Position numbers and translations under genes: made by a program. A stretch of 64,000 nt of DNA, from NCBI RefSeq assembly GCF_954871325.1, contig NC_088779.1, forward strand, positions 11,348,846 to 11,412,845. The letters run 5' to 3'. Below the pieces are notes generated by a model, which was given only the letters and a program-made list of their open reading frames with translations, did no database searches and was not told where the DNA came from. Of this stretch, positions 12,056 through 25,794 are shown piece after piece (positions within the stretch are counted from its first letter, which is position 1; every line of letters starts with the position of its first letter). This DNA comes from Gordionus sp. m RMFG-2023. Its lineage: Eukaryota; Nematomorpha; Gordioida; Chordodea; Parachordodidae.

Positions 12056-14985
12056 TATCATGGCCTAGTATTTGTTTAGGATACTCAACTCATTATCTTT
12101 ATATATTATAAATATGTCTGCCAAATTATTTGAAACTAATTTAATATAAATTGTAAATAGAATGGTTTATGAATATTTTATACATATAAACAATGGCCAC
12201 CGATATATTTAAAGTGTTATAACACAATATTAATCTAATAGTGTGTATTAACCTCATTGTGATAACATATCCATTATATAACGAATACTTTATAAAATGA
12301 ATAGTATTCAGTATTCATCCATAACGTTACACCGAGGTTGCAAAAAATCTTAGCACAGCTCTCATCATTATTATGAATAATCATTGACCCAATATTTATT
12401 GGTTTTTTTACTCAATGGTTGAAATTAAAACTCTACAGTAACACGAGTGTAATTTAATTAAATATTATAATTTTAATTTCTTCTTAATCTACTGCTAAAT
12501 ATAATTTTATATTAATGCTAACTATCAAATTTCATTATTTTGGGATATTTTATTACATAATAACTATTATATCTTAAATTTATAAATGAAAAAGGAATTT
12601 TTTTTTTATAATTTTGACTTTTTACAATTTGTTAAAAAATTTTGTAATAATTCTTACAAAAAAAATTTATTTTTTGGTCATTATGAAATTTATTTTAAAA
12701 AAAATTTGTTTTACACTCATCAATCTTTTTTTATCATAATAATATAAAGAAATAAATTCATATTTTTTTTTATAACAAGAAACAGATAGATATTAAAATA
12801 TTTTATTAAAAATATTTAAGGTATAAAATTTTTTAGACAATCTGCCCCTAAAGATATATATTTATTAACATGTCTATTATGTTAATTTTGTTTGTTATTT
12901 TAAATTTTATATACATAACATTATACTTATTATTATATTATATATTATATTTTTTGTATTTGTACAAATATATGTATTGTATTTATAATATAAAATTGTC
13001 ACTTCTTTTTCTTTTTTGTTTAAAAAATATATGGTGTGTCTTCATTTTCATAAAATTTGCGATAATTATTGCTGTATTTATATATATAATATTTTAATGA
13101 ACTTCAAAATAATTATATTCCTATTTTATAATTATAATACCAACTTAAAATGATATACCTATACAAAAAGTCATATAATTTGTTTTTAATCTGTTTTTAA
13201 TTTCATTAACCACATGTATAATGTCGACTTGAAGTCAATGGGCTTTATCTTGCGGCGGGGCCTATATAAATAGTGACAAATATTTTTACAGGCACTCCAA
13301 AGTTTTTTATACTTTATCCTTTATAAAAAACTGTTATTGGCTAGAAAAACCCGAAAGTAAGGAGGAGTAAATAAAGAAAGCTATATTTGGTAAGTTTATG
13401 TAATTCTATGAGAGCAAAAGCGTCAATATTATGAAAAGATGAGGGTTTGGACTGATGTGAATTAAACAACTACCTTTTTGTTTTAGAGAATGAGAATATT
13501 TATTCTGATAATTTCCATCCTATAATAATATCGTTAGGCTCAAATATTTATAAAGTTTCAGTTATAGGTATATCCAAGATTATCCTAAGAGGGGCTTTTG
13601 GATATCTTTTCTATCCTAAATTTTAAAGGAGAGTTCCACCTTTTTTTCATTTTTGAAAATAATTTTGGTTATATTTAGATCTATTTTAAAAAACATTGCA
13701 AAAATATTTATTGTTCATATTATTTTATTTACTAGCAGGGAGGGGAAAATAGATAAAATAATATTATTTTTTAAATTTTAGGAGAGAGATTTTTCAGACC
13801 CCCCCCCCATACTTAGATATGACGATGTTCATGTTAACTTAACTGCACATAAGATATGCCTCATTTTACTTAGTATTTCGCAAAATCGGACTTGGGAATC
13901 TCCAATGAAGGATGCATATCTCATTTGCAGAAAAAAATATTTGGAGGTTTTAGGGGATGTATGGAGTAGAGAAATTTATATCCATAACCATGGCATAATA
14001 CTGTGAGATCATTTTCAAGAAGAAAAAATTAAGAAGGAAAGAATGCCAGATTCAACAGAATAAGGGATTCCTTCCTTCCTTCCTTACTTTTAATAAAGAC
14101 AACGTATACAACCAATTTTCAAAATTCTATTTTTTTTTACAAACCTCCATCTAATATTATATACCACTAAATCAAAAGTTGACCTGAAGCAAATCCTACA
14201 ATAATATATTTTTTCCAACGACTCAGAGGCGACGTATTTTACTTTGGTCTACCATATTATTCATATATTATATTACCTCTTCCCTGTTAAATAATAATTA
14301 CATATTTCAAAATAGACAATTTTTTTCACATTTATATTTTTTGGAGGGGGGTTTATCAAATTATATAATAAATACTATTGTATATATTATATAATATTGT
14401 TAAAAATGTATTTTAATAAACTCATTTTTAATATAAGGCATTAAATTGTGAAATCAAATATATCCTCCCTTTAATTGTCATCTTAATGTCATTAAATTTA
14501 ACCTTAAACCATTTTTTTTTGTATTTATTTTTATTTTTTTGGAGAAGATAGAAAAGAAACAAAGTTATAAAACCTGTATAAAATGTAATCAACTTACAAC
14601 AAGGTAGCAAATTTAACTGAATCATTTAAATCTAATTTCTTTATTTAAACTTTTTCCCCGAAAAAACTATTATTTTTTGGCCAGCTCGTCAATTTAACAT
14701 AAAGTTGCCCTTCATGTGCTCACTTTATTCATATTTTTACTTAACTGTTATGAATATTATTTTATTTTTTTAAAAAATAAAATTTATGTTTTTATCACGG
14801 AAAAAAACGCATGAACGCAATTTTATAAAATTAAGTAAAATATATTTTTTTTTTAGTTTGCTCGACATTATGGCCTTTCTACAAGTCGAAAGGTCTCCTG
14901 TTTTTAGAACTTGTTATTTTTTATATTTTTTTAAAAAAAAGAAAAATTATGCTAATTTATTAAAATTTTCTCCAATTAATATATC
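12056..14985. other. Long AT-rich stretch, no gene seen
   Basis: No supported gene. Reading frames here (for example 12870-13097 and 14786-15013) are rich in I, F, Y, L and K as expected from random AT-rich DNA. A CCTT microsatellite lies at about 14069-14085 and poly-C at about 13800-13808. Confidence 0.45.
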
Positions 14986-15120
14986 AAAGACCTGTAGAAG
15001 TCAATGTTTATAGATATAGAAACTATTTTAATATAGTCTTCATTTTCAAGTCCGTTTTAAATTTTTTATATTTTTAGCCCAGCCCGGGTTTTAGAAAAAA
15101 TTTGCCTATTTTAAAAATAT
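14986..15120. repeat. Fragment of the GGCCCGG repeat family
   Basis: AAAGACCTGTAGAAG followed by TTTTAGCCCAGCCCGGG and T/A-rich spacers resembles the left half of the element at 3079-3919. The right end is not recognisable. Confidence 0.45.
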
Positions 15121-15215
15121 AATATATGAGAGGCAAGTAATAAAATTCCAAATTAATTTTCCTTATGCTCATAAGATTAAGCTATATATTGTAGTGCACT
15201 GATGTCTTATTACTA

Positions 15216-16405
15216 CAGGGTCATAGCCAGGAATTTTATATGGGAGGGGGGGGGGGATGATAATTATTTTATATTGAAATAATTTTCTTGGAGCATTAAA
15301 AATTTATTAGAACTAATCATCATATAAAATTTATTAGCTAGTAATCATAATATAAAATTTATTAGAACCAATCATATTTGAAAATATGATAATTTCGAAC
15401 ACAAATAATAAAATATTGGAAAATTTAAAATATATAATATATAATACGGTTAAAAAATATTATTGTAAATCACAATAAAATAAAAGTTTTTAAAAAATTA
15501 ATCAAAATATCATCTATAAATGAAAATTTAATCTTCTTTGCGATTGCGTCAATTTTTTAATAATTTGTTCTGTGTTGGAGATTAGATTTCGATGAGTAAA
15601 GCTAGTTTATTTAATCAATTTTACGATGTCTTAATTTTGTTATAGGTTTTTATTTTCTGCAATGAAGAAAAGGTCCTCATTTGTGCTTGTCCTATTGGAA
15701 GCATTTATAAAATATACATAATTTTAATAATTTTAACTTATGAAAGATATTTTATGTATGTAATGCTTCCACCGTATTTCTTGAAGAATTATCTATAAAA
15801 ATGAGTCTTTCATACATTCCATTTAAATTTTGAATTTAATTGGCCTTCAGATACATTTATATCTAATGAATAAAAATAAAAATATTGAATTTTCCAATAT
15901 CAAGATTTGATATATCCTCAGATAAGCTGAAGTTATAAGGTATAGTATTTGTAAATTGGATAAAGCCATATTTGATAAATCACAAATCGTTTAGTGATTT
16001 GAATCAAAATTAAATCCAAAAGTAGAAAAACGGTTATTTTATAATAATCCTCAATTGAGTCCACACGTTAATATTGGAACGATTTGCTTGCCAGTTAAAG
16101 TCGAGGCTTATGAATCTCAAAATCATATAATTTCGCTTTCACCTAACAATCACACAAATCTCGAGAAATTCCAGGTCGATATTATCTCTTGATTTTCTAA
16201 ATCGCGATTCTCATAACTTGAGCCATATCCATTTTTTTTGAAAAATATTGCATAAAATTTAATATTAGAATAGAATATAATTTATTTGAAATAGAATACT
16301 TTGCAATTCACAATTCATGAAGCACTTTTATATTTTTTCAAAAATTCTTGCTACGGAGGGGGGAAGGATTTCCCCCCTCTCTCATTCCCGTTGGCCACAC
16401 GCCTA
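15216..16405. mobile_element. hAT-like non-autonomous element with 8-bp duplication
   Basis: Left end CAGGGTCATAGCCAGG pairs with the right end GGCCACACGCCTA as degenerate inverted repeats, and each is followed inward by a G-rich (15242-15253) or C-rich (16371-16380) run. The flanks TATTACTA (15208-15215) and TATTACCA (16406-16413) match at 7 of 8 positions. The ends resemble those of the element at 52376-54477 (CATAGGCGTAGCCAGG). The interior is non-coding and includes about three imperfect 36-bp tandem units around 15298-15390 built on AATTTATTAGAACTAATCAT. Confidence 0.6.
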
Positions 16406-16439
16406 TATTACCAATGAAATGAAATCGATATTAATTCAT

Positions 16440-16600
16440 AGAATAAATTATTAACTTATTTACGCCCCACTGCGTATGCGCCTCATATAGACAGTCCAAA
16501 TTTCAAACCAATAATTTACCACATAAAAGCCGGACTTAATATTTTGGCTTTGAAAAGGGGATCCCCCTGCTGCGCACGCGCCTGAAGCATTAATTTACCA
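16440..16600. repeat. Two hAT right-terminus fragments in tandem
   Basis: ACTGCGTATGCGCCTCA (about 16468) and GCTGCGCACGCGCCTGA (about 16570) are both similar to hAT right ends, and each is followed a short way downstream by AATTTACCACA. They look like solo termini or one terminus duplicated. No coding potential. Confidence 0.5.
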
Positions 16601-19393
16601 CACACTTATTTGTTCACCTTAAAAATAAATATTTATTTTTCATAGAAATTCGAGCTTAATAAATCTTAATAACAATTTAGCATCAAACTATTTCAAAATT
16701 TGAGTCTAAAGGGTTTGCTAGTTTTTCTCCGTATATTAGCTTCCTAGACTAAATAAATGTTTTATAAAAAATGTTTTAAGTAAGTAAAACATTATATTGA
16801 ATAAACAGTAGTTTAGGAAAATTCATATTTTAAAAAGTAACTAATTATTTATAACAAGTTACTTTAACACTATTAAAATGGCCATATTTATATAAAATAA
16901 ATTCAATGCAATTATAATTATATTTGGTTTTGCAAATTTAAATTCTTTTGTATGTATATTTAAACCCTTATATGATTAACCTCACAAACTCATTTTTCAC
17001 ACTCAAATTTTTATTAAGTAAAGGTAAGGTAAACTTATATTATTAATATGAAATGTTTAACCTTATAAAGAACCTATTAATCTTTTCATGTATAGTACAA
17101 ATTTTTAATTTTGAAAACATAAATTACCTCAAAATGCCAAATATTTAGCGACATAAATTTTAATGATTTTTTTTAAAAAAATTATCAAACCTTTGAGCCA
17201 AAATTTATCATATTTTAATAAATATTATTGTGTTTATAAAAAATATCATTTATATATATATATATAAAAGCTATAAATTTAATCATCTTTCAAAGTATTA
17301 ATTTGTTCATTGAAGCTCAAATTAGTTCATAAAATTAAACCATATTTTCATTTCTCTAACACCGATCCGAGCCAAATTAAAAAAATATCTTGTTAAAATT
17401 GTACTATATGTCGGCAACCTCTATATTTTGACCAGAACCTAAACACCCTGAAGAGATCACTTTATTCAGGTATCATTGTGTAGTTTTATTGTCATAAAAT
17501 TTTAATTACATAATTAAACACACATTAAAAGTTGTCACCAGGTGAAGTTGCAATTTACAATAAAATGCCTTCTTTTTTTTTTAATTTATAAAAATTTAAT
17601 TTCATTTTTTTGTTTTGAAAATTTTTGATAAAAATTTTGATTGCCAAAAATGTTTATTTTATTATTCATTTAACTTATCTGGACCCTATATGTCGTATTG
17701 AGATATTGAATCCATGGGGATAGGAGTCTCTCGAATGAGAATTATTTATCGAGGATGAGTTTAAATTTTTTTTTAAATATGATTGAAATTTAGTATCTAC
17801 CCTATAAATTTCAGCCAATTTTCTCCATAAACCTTTGTATATTTTTTTAATTTATATAAAAAATCAATATAAAGATCACTATAAATTAAAATTAATTCTA
17901 AATTTCAGGGAAAATTTGTTTGAAATTCATAATGGGGTGCATACTTAAATATATTGGTGTGATTAGAATTTTTGAAACGAACTCTTTCTTAGTAAATAAT
18001 TTATTTGAGAGATTCAGACCTGGATTCCATATTCCAATATGACATATATAATATACATCGAGTGAGGCCAAAACATCATGATATTTAGAATGGTTGATAA
18101 AAAGAAATGATTTAAATATTTTCAAATAAAATTAAGAAATTATATGAATAAAATATCACAGGTAATGAGAACTGCCAAGTCCTGGGCTGTTAAACCTTTT
18201 TTTAAAAAATGATTATACCAAAATCAATCCTATATTGACATATTTTTTTTTAACCAACGAGAATAATTCTTCTATTTTTTTAAATACCCACTTGAAGTTA
18301 TTTTTCATAGACTAATGCTAATGAACTGATATAATATTTACCTTGTGATATCCTAAAGGCCTTATATTCATCCTTTGTTCAAGATTCTCTAGAGAAAAAC
18401 TCTACAGTCTACTATAAAAATGTAATCTAATGCAGTGGCGTATTTCGATAAGAAGACTTTTATTCTGGAGGGGGAAGTGGTGTATGACGCAAGGTTGTTA
18501 TTGAAATTTAAACTGGGTTAATTATGAAGAAACTATCGTCATTTGAATAAAATGTTAGGGAATAGCGGGTAGTTTTGATTCGGATTTTTTTTATTGCAAA
18601 TTTGGATTTCGGGGTACTAGATTAATGGAAAGTATTTTATTTTACCATTAATGGAGGCACTGCATAACATCGTCGTATAAGAGAATATCATTATTTATCT
18701 TGGTAAAGTAATAAAGGAGTTGGGTAAAAATTACTCAAATTGTATTTAAATACAGATAAAGATATTTTTCAAATAATATCCAAGATATAAGATATTTGAG
18801 GAAAATTTTAAAAAAATTCCAATAAAAGTATCCACATGGAAAAATTTTTCTATTTTACCTTGTAGTTTTTCTTAATTTTTTTTTTTAAATTTTATATAAA
18901 AATTTCTTAATTATTCCTACTACCTCAAATTAAACTAATTAAAGTAAACTTAGTAGTATCATGAATGATTTATTTCTTTAATTTGCCCATTTTATTGGAA
19001 TAAAATTTATTTAAACAATATTGACGAAATTATAAATTCCTTCGCTTTCTCTTCTCCTAATCTGTCTAAATTATTCATTTAAATTTTTTTTCAGAGTGTA
19101 TATTTTTTACATTAATATTATATATAGATTTACGAATAAAAATTATATTTGAATTTTTTAATATAATTAACTGCTTTTTTAGAGGGATGTATTTCTTCAA
19201 AGAGGGAGGTGTGGAAAGGGGGGGGGGGATATTTTGTCCAACATTTTCTAATTTTGAATTTGTAAAAGGGTTGAGGAATAAAATTAAAATTTTCTTTAAC
19301 TCAATTTCAACCAAATTGGAGTTAAAACTTTATAATATTCAAACAATGATTAGTTGTATTTTTAAATTTTTGTCATATTTTTTTAAAATATTA
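16601..19393. other. AT-rich DNA upstream of the homeobox exon
   Basis: No coding exon could be supported, although the upstream exon(s) of the homeobox gene might lie here or further upstream. A hAT-like left end (CAGTGGCGTATTTCG, about 18433) followed by GGAGGGGG is visible, without a matching right end. A poly-G run lies at 19218-19227. Confidence 0.4.
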
Positions 19394-20515
19394 GGTTCAC
19401 GGATTAAAAGGAAAAAGACGACATTTGCCATTCCGCCTGTGAATAGCAAGAGCCCTAAAAATTTCACAAATTTTAAAGAGGATTCAACGGATGTCTTAAG
19501 TGATTGTAACAATTCGTTTAACTCGCACAGTATACCAAATCGCAAATTAGAAAACTCTAATAATGAGGTAGATATCAACGGAGAAGTTAAAAATGACATA
19601 GTGAATAACGAGGATAGCAATATCGAGTCCGACATAAATGGTTTAAAACGACCAAGAACGGCGTTTTCTCATGCTCAGCTGCATCGTCTGAGGAAAGAAT
19701 TCCAACAAAATCCCTATTTAACCGAATCCCGGAGGAAAGATTTGGCAAACGATTTAAACTTGAATGAATCCCAGATAAAAATTTGGTTCCAAAACAAAAG
19801 AGCAAAGTTGAAAAAGAAGGCCCAGAAATCTAACGATAAGCCCTTCAGGCCAGTTAGCCCTTCATACAACATTTCTGTTAATAAATTTTCTAAAACATCA
19901 GGAATACCTAGTTTTAAACATAAAAATTTAAACAAACATAGAAAGAGTAACGAAACGTCTTGCGGCTCCATTGGCATTATCACGATTCAAAATACGATCT
20001 CACAATCAATTAAGAGCACGACGAATAATATTTTATTTCCCTTAAATTGTGATAGCTATATCAATAATTCAACATGTGATAAATCTTTTAAAGTTAACAA
20101 TGAGGTCCAAACAAACTCTCCTATGAGTTATAAACCAATGCCTATCTTCTTTCCTACTACTTTTTCCGATTACCCTCGTGTCAAAACAAATTTGGATCCA
20201 AACATTATAAATAAACAAGATTATGGTAGCTCGTTAGCCAAATTAAACAATGTAAAACCTGCTTTCCATGCTACCGGTGAAATAGTAAACTGCTCGATCT
20301 CCGAAAAAACGATATGTAATGATAAAATCACGTTAAAATCAGGACCGCCTTGTCCAAATTTTGATAATAACTCGTTTCTCTATAATTATTACTATTATAT
20401 GTTACCTATATTAGACATATCCAATTATCAACAACAAATTTTTAATAAACCTTTTAGCTTGGACAAAAATTTTATCCAGCACTTTAACAAATATTGCCTG
20501 AATTCGAAAACTTAA
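19394..20515 (+). CDS. Engrailed-like homeodomain protein, probable last exon
   Basis: A long uninterrupted frame encodes a homeodomain at 19643-19822. It reads KRPRTAF at its N-terminal arm and helix 3 contains [15 protein letters not shown], with W48, F49, Q50, N51 and R53. Lys at position 52 together with the KRPRTAF arm is typical of the Engrailed class. The protein would act in the nucleus as a sequence-specific transcription factor. The frame is open from 19187, but a good acceptor (T-rich tract, then TATTAG) ends at about 19393, just before [11 protein letters not shown], so I place the exon start there. The start codon in an upstream exon is not located; ATG at 19187 or 19346 is the alternative. 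The region after the homeodomain is Asn/Ser/Lys-rich, and the Engrailed EH5 motif is not recognisable, nor is the EH2 motif upstream. An intact frame of this length suggests a functional gene. It could also be a divergent NK- or other ANTP-class factor, less likely. Confidence 0.85.
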   Translation, partial: GSRIKRKKTTFAIPPVNSKSPKNFTNFKEDSTDVLSDCNNSFNSHSIPNRKLENSNNEVDINGEVKNDIVNNEDSNIESDINGLKRPRTAFSHAQLHRLRKEFQQNPYLTESRRKDLANDLNLNESQIKIWFQNKRAKLKKKAQKSNDKPFRPVSPSYNISVNKFSKTSGIPSFKHKNLNKHRKSNETSCGSIGIITIQNTISQSIKSTTNNILFPLNCDSYINNSTCDKSFKVNNEVQTNSPMSYKPMPIFFPTTFSDYPRVKTNLDPNIINKQDYGSSLAKLNNVKPAFHATGEIVNCSISEKTICNDKITLKSGPPCPNFDNNSFLYNYYYYMLPILDISNYQQQIFNKPFSLDKNFIQHFNKYCLNSKT

Positions 20516-20623
20516 AGAAAATATATTATATTATTATTTGGCAATGTTAAAACGTAAATTTAGTATTATCTATTTGTTAATTAATATATATATAATGTAA
20601 ATTAAATTTCATGAGAAAAAAAA

Positions 20624-20629
20624 AATAAA
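20624..20629 (+). promoter_or_regulatory. Candidate polyadenylation signal AATAAA
   Basis: AATAAA lies 109 bases after the homeobox stop codon (TAA at 20513-20515), a reasonable spacing for a short 3' UTR. In DNA this AT-rich the hexamer is common by chance. Confidence 0.3.
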
Positions 20630-23023
20630 CAATGTCATAGTTTCAACCAAAGTTTCGTGTACAGTTAATTATGGATAATCAATTAACCGTTGATTGATAT
20701 AAGAGAGATGTTAAAATTAAGTTTATTTACAAATCAAATAAATCAATCCATAGAATAACATTAATATAATAATAAAATTTCAAAAGTGTATAAATTTGAT
20801 ATATAACAGATTTTTGAGTAATTTTATAATCATCATAGGTAGAATCCTGCAAAGTAATTTTTCGAAAAAATATATCTGAACCAAATTGGGCACAATTTTT
20901 TTTGTTCCAGCCCGGCCAGAACTCAACCCGAACCCGACTAAAGAAATTTTGGAATTTAAGTTCAAATATTATAATTTAGTAGGAATAGTATTTTTCAAAA
21001 TTATTTTTAAATTTGGAATCCATTCTATAAACAATTTTATAAATATAAAAATCTGAGGGTATTTAATTGAATAGATTTTAGATTAAACAAAAATTATCAA
21101 ACGTAAATATTCCATAACTGTTATGACAAATTAATATATACTAAATTTTGGTCAAATGTAGAATACAATATATTTTATTTAAATGTAATTAATAGTTTAT
21201 CTAGTCACAATACAAATCACAATCACATGAAATTGTTAATTTGGGAAATGGAAATTACATAAATAAATAAGTGAAATAAGTTAGATGAAGAGTTACATGT
21301 GATTCTAATCAATGAACAGGATCATTATTGAAGATATTTCTAATATTTAATTTTCAGGCTTGGTCTGAATCTCTTATAATTGGACCCGAGCAGTATTTAA
21401 TTCTAGCCCAGGTGGGGCTCCGGATAGGTCGTGCAGGGCTCAAATCATAGGTTATCCGAATTCAGTTCATTTAAAAATAATTATTTAGAGTTCAAATTTG
21501 GTTCGTAAAATAACATAATATCGGTATAGTTTAAACCATTAGCCCTCTCGCATACAAATTTATTAGAATGAAGAAATAAATGTTATCGGTACTAACGATT
21601 TATAAAGCAATTAAGGTTTTTTTATTTTTATTGCAAAATATACACTATAACAAATAAACAGTATTTATTAAATACCATGGCGACTGGTATTGACCAATCA
21701 ATCAAAATTAATTTATCTTAATCCTTAAAATGGTTAGGAAATTAAGAGGCTCAAACTGGTTTACCACCAACCTATATTTTTATGTTCGATTCAAGTTCAA
21801 GTGACAATATTTTTAGCATCAGATTCGGTTGTTGGTTTGATAAATAATACCGGTTCCGGTTTTGTTTGGAACCTTGGGTTATTACATTATATTCTTTTGT
21901 ACTTCCTTTCGTCTCAAGAATAGTTTATTCATAATACATTTTTAAATAATAAGCTTTTTAGATATAAATTGCGTGCCATTTTAGCCACTTTTGGGGTATA
22001 GCATTGGGGCTTAACTGTATAAAAAATACCTATAAATGTAAGTAACTAAATATATTGGTTTAATACAAAAATAATTTGACATTTTAGAATTTATGATATA
22101 TCAACCAAATATACTTTCCCTAAGGTTTCCATAACTCTATTTGATTATTTCTATGCTAAGGCTACTAAATGATAAGCTAAAGCCAGAGCCATCGAGTCTC
22201 ATAATAGGATAAAGATTTGATCATTTATAATCATAATGGCAATTTTTAATAAATTGCAGTAATTTTTTTTTATAATTGCTTGCCACCATATTTTTAGTTC
22301 TATTTCAAATATTGATACCAATTTTAGCAATTTACTCATTTTTATTTTTTATTTTTACTGTACTAAAAGGATTGAAACATTAAGTAAAATGTTATTAATT
22401 TGGCATAGGCTCTACATCTATTAAGCATTACTAAATGATCTGATATAAGTTTCAGAGTTAATGTTCCCAAAAGTTGAGTCAAACGTGGCATCATAGTTTT
22501 AATTTTGCTTATAACTCGGTCTCTTTTTTGTGGTTCGCAAAACTGATAGAAAAATAGATGCTATAAATGTCCATCGAATTTACATTTAGTTTGGGAGATC
22601 ATATTAAAGCGGCGAATATTTCTATCACTAAATTCAAATAACTCAGAGATATTGTGGGGATTCAAAAGTTAATTCATCTTGCAAAATAGGGGATTGCTTT
22701 CATTTTATATTTCTCAATGGTTATTTCGAAGATATGATAGTTGAATCATTAAATTCCTTGTATGTAGATAGATCTTATGGACGGATATAAAACTTATGTC
22801 ATCAAATCTATAAAAATTCAATATAATAAACCCATTATTTCCTTCAAATTTTTGAAATATTTATAATAAGATAATATAGAGAAAGATTAACGCTCAATCA
22901 ATAATTGCAAAAGTTAGAAAAATAAAATTTAAAAATTTGGTCAGTGAAATTTTACCATTTGGAGACTAATTGAAAAGGTAAGATTTGAGATTAGCGAAGC
23001 TATTAAAACTTTCACAATGGCAG
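20630..23023. other. Intergenic, dispersed repeats only
   Basis: No gene supported. GC-richer patches at about 20900-20945 (CAGCCCGGCCAGAACTC) and 21355-21480 (GCCCAGGTGGGGCTCCGG) look like repeat fragments. The part at about 22260-22580 is similar to 63480-63930: both contain TTGATACCAATTTTAG and a cluster reading TTTCTTGTGGTTCG or TTTTTTGTGGTTCG after CTTATAAC, so it is a dispersed repeat of unknown type. Confidence 0.4.
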
Positions 23024-23031
23024 CCAAATAT

Positions 23032-24139
23032 CAGGCGCGTATGCAGCGGGGGGGGGGGCAGGGGGACAAATCCCCCCCTCCACAAAACAAAAAATGCAGA
23101 TGGCGGATATATTTTTCAAAAATATTATTGTTTATATTAATTTATATTTGTTAATATTTATTCCTATCTCATATTAAATATATATTTAATTACATTTATT
23201 TATCACATTCATCTACTAAATTATTTTATCAATTAATTCCGATTTAAAGTTTTCCTTGGCGTAATTTACCTATTATTTTCAAATTTTTGGTGGCATAATT
23301 TTTATCTACCATTTTCAAATTTCTAGTCAAATAATAATTATTTCTGAAATTCCTTGTCCAACAGGGAGAAAGAAATTGCAAGCTTGTCCAACGAGATAGA
23401 GTCTCCGCCATAAAGCAGTAACAGCTTTTATGGAGTTAGAAGAGCCGATTATTTACTGAAATATCATAATCGCCTGAAAGAAATATTCCTCAGAAGCAAT
23501 AAAATTATTGGATTTAATGCTTATTGCACAACTATTTTATGTAATACTTTTCAAAAACACATTGACTTGATTAAGAAGATGAGAATAGAGAGCATTTTAT
23601 TAGAAATCAAGGAAAGTAGGGCTAACGTAAAGAATTTTATATTTTATATGTTATTGTTGAGTCAAAGGTAGAGCTATATTTGTCTCCCTCGACTTGCAGT
23701 AAGGCATGCTCATCGTTAAAACATTAAAATAGGATCTGTAGAAGAGTATTTTATAACAAATGTTTCCTCTCATAGATAGATTTATGACCAAAATAAATGA
23801 ATGATTTTTAATTCATCATGCAGCACTTACCAATCTGCAAATTTAACTTCTACAAAAGCCTTCCCAACCTTTTTCAGATGGTGATAGGAAAAAAAATATT
23901 TGTTAGATTTTTATCATGAAGATGTTAAGGTATCTTATGATGCCTTATTAGCTGAATAACTATGTTTAAAAGATTAACTATGGTTGATATAGTTTCAAAA
24001 AATGATATAATTTTTTTATAATTCACATTAATTTAAAATTGTGTATTAGAAATAGTTATTAGTCCTAATAAATTCATGCTTGATATTTTTAAAAAACAAT
24101 ACTTCTTAAACCAAGCCCAAATTCCTGCGTACGCGCCTG
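23032..24139 (+). mobile_element. hAT element copy C, shortened
   Basis: The element starts CAGGCGCGTATGCAG followed by a poly-G run and ends CTGCGTACGCGCCTG, a good terminal inverted repeat. Flanks CCAAATAT (23024-23031) and GCAAATAC (24140-24147) match at 6 of 8 positions, consistent with the 8-bp hAT duplication after mutation. The broken plus-strand translation parallels copies A and B: AVTAFMELEEPII near 23420, and later LLQKPSQPFSDGDRK near 23850. It has many stops and is shorter than copies A and B through internal loss. Confidence 0.8.
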
Positions 24140-25485
24140 GCAAATACATATTTATATATATTTTTTTAAATGGAATATGAAAGTATAATATAAAACGCTT
24201 ATAATCTTTAAATCATAACAAACCAACAAGAAAAACGACCCCTATAGAGAAATAATTTACCATAATATTTAATCCATTATTTTTATAATCCAGTTAGTGG
24301 ATGTTGTAAGATTATGAATCCTCAATTTCTTATTTATCTGGCAAGTTTTTCTTGTATAAAGACTGATCCGCAATTGCGCGTATCTTTTAAATCAATCACT
24401 TTAAATTTGAAAAATCAGATTTAATCGGAAATAAATTCTAGCACTAATTTCAGAGAATTTTGACATTTTCTTTTCTATATTTTTAATTTATGTGAAAAAT
24501 CTAACATATTAAAATTAATAAATTAAGATTAGCTTAAAAGTTGAGGGTATATCTTTTATATGGGTAAGTTATAATGTTGAAATTCATTTCCGGGTATCAA
24601 ATTTTTTTTTAAATAAAAAATAGTGCTCAATAGATGGTTTAAAATTGAGATTCCGAATCACAACGGGATAACTCCCAAGTACTCATACTAGATAAATTTC
24701 AATGAAGTATGTATTACTACTAAATTGGCGATTCATTAACCCTTTCATGTACAGAAAAATATGGGTTATATTTTTTATTATCACGTATTTTTTTCAAAAT
24801 TTTTTAAAAATAGAATATAATACCGACTTGTTCATTTCATATCAATGATCTTTTTTAGGACTTAGTAAAAAAAATATTTTAAAAAACTTTAAGGTAGGTT
24901 AGATTATGTATTACCATACAAAAAGTTACTCCAAAAAGTGGGTTATATTTTGGCCTAGCGTGAATGAATTAATTTAAAGTGCCCATACATAGGAGTCAGC
25001 TGTTGAGCCATTTTGTGGTTTACACTTAAACGATTTGTCTATTTATCATTATGCACATTAATGTAATTTAATAGAAGTGCAAACTACAAAATGGCGCTAC
25101 AACTTACCACTACGTATGGACACTTTTAAATAAATTTAATGAATTAATCTCCAAACTGATAGTGTGCATATATATTGATTACAACATATAGTATATAGTA
25201 TTAGGCAATATTTCACATGTAAAATATTGGATAAATAAACGGGATTATTCTTAGTATTCTTTAAAGCTCGACTTTTTAAAATAAAACTAAAAAAATTTTT
25301 TTATAAAAAATCTTCATTTATACACACCAAGGATGTAAAATTTTTATTTCGACTTTTATTTCATAGTATACAGGTAAAAAAAAAATCATGATACAATTTG
25401 GCATCATTGAGCGAAATGCATGTATATAAAAAAATATTTATTTATATATTATGAAAAATTTTTCCTAGTTAGAGCATAAATTTTT

Positions 25486-25680
25486 TCACACATAGTCCTT
25501 AAGCGATATAACACATAATTTACACCTTTTTCGAGTCTTAGAAACTTCTGGCCAATGCCTTAAATTATCATATCTAACGTCAGTTATTATCGGAGGTAAC
25601 TTAGATCCTTTTTGTATTTTAGGATTTTCATTTGATGGTCTCCCTATTTTTCTTTTACTAATTTTACCTGCCATTAACAA
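25486..25680 (-). pseudogene. piggyBac transposase C-terminal remnant
   Basis: The minus-strand frame contains KIGRPSNENP, PPIITDVRYDNLRHWPEVS and RKRCKLC followed by a stop soon after. This order (Arg/Pro-rich linker, DVRYDN, H-W/F-P, first zinc-binding Cys pair) is that of piggyBac-like proteins just before and at the start of the C-terminal zinc-binding domain; the rest of that domain is absent. Confidence 0.8.
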
Positions 25681-25794
25681 GGCAGGAACTATTTGAGATT
25701 TAAATGTTATAAGTTTTATAAAAAATTTTCATTTTTTTGAAGTAACGATACAATATCCATACATTCACAATGCAGGTATCTATCAAATGAAATA

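Noticed and set aside
12870-13097. 75-residue frame full of I, L, Y, F that looks like a membrane protein
   Set aside because: Composition is what random AT-rich DNA gives on translation; no family, no supporting splice or conserved motif.
14786-15013. Possible upstream homeobox exon (acceptor TTTTTTTTTAG followed by LLDIMAFLQVERSP)
   Set aside because: No Engrailed motif and no donor at a convincing place; runs into a GGCCCGG repeat fragment.
19339-19983. Minus-strand frames overlapping the homeobox exon
   Set aside because: Antisense to a clear homeodomain-coding frame.
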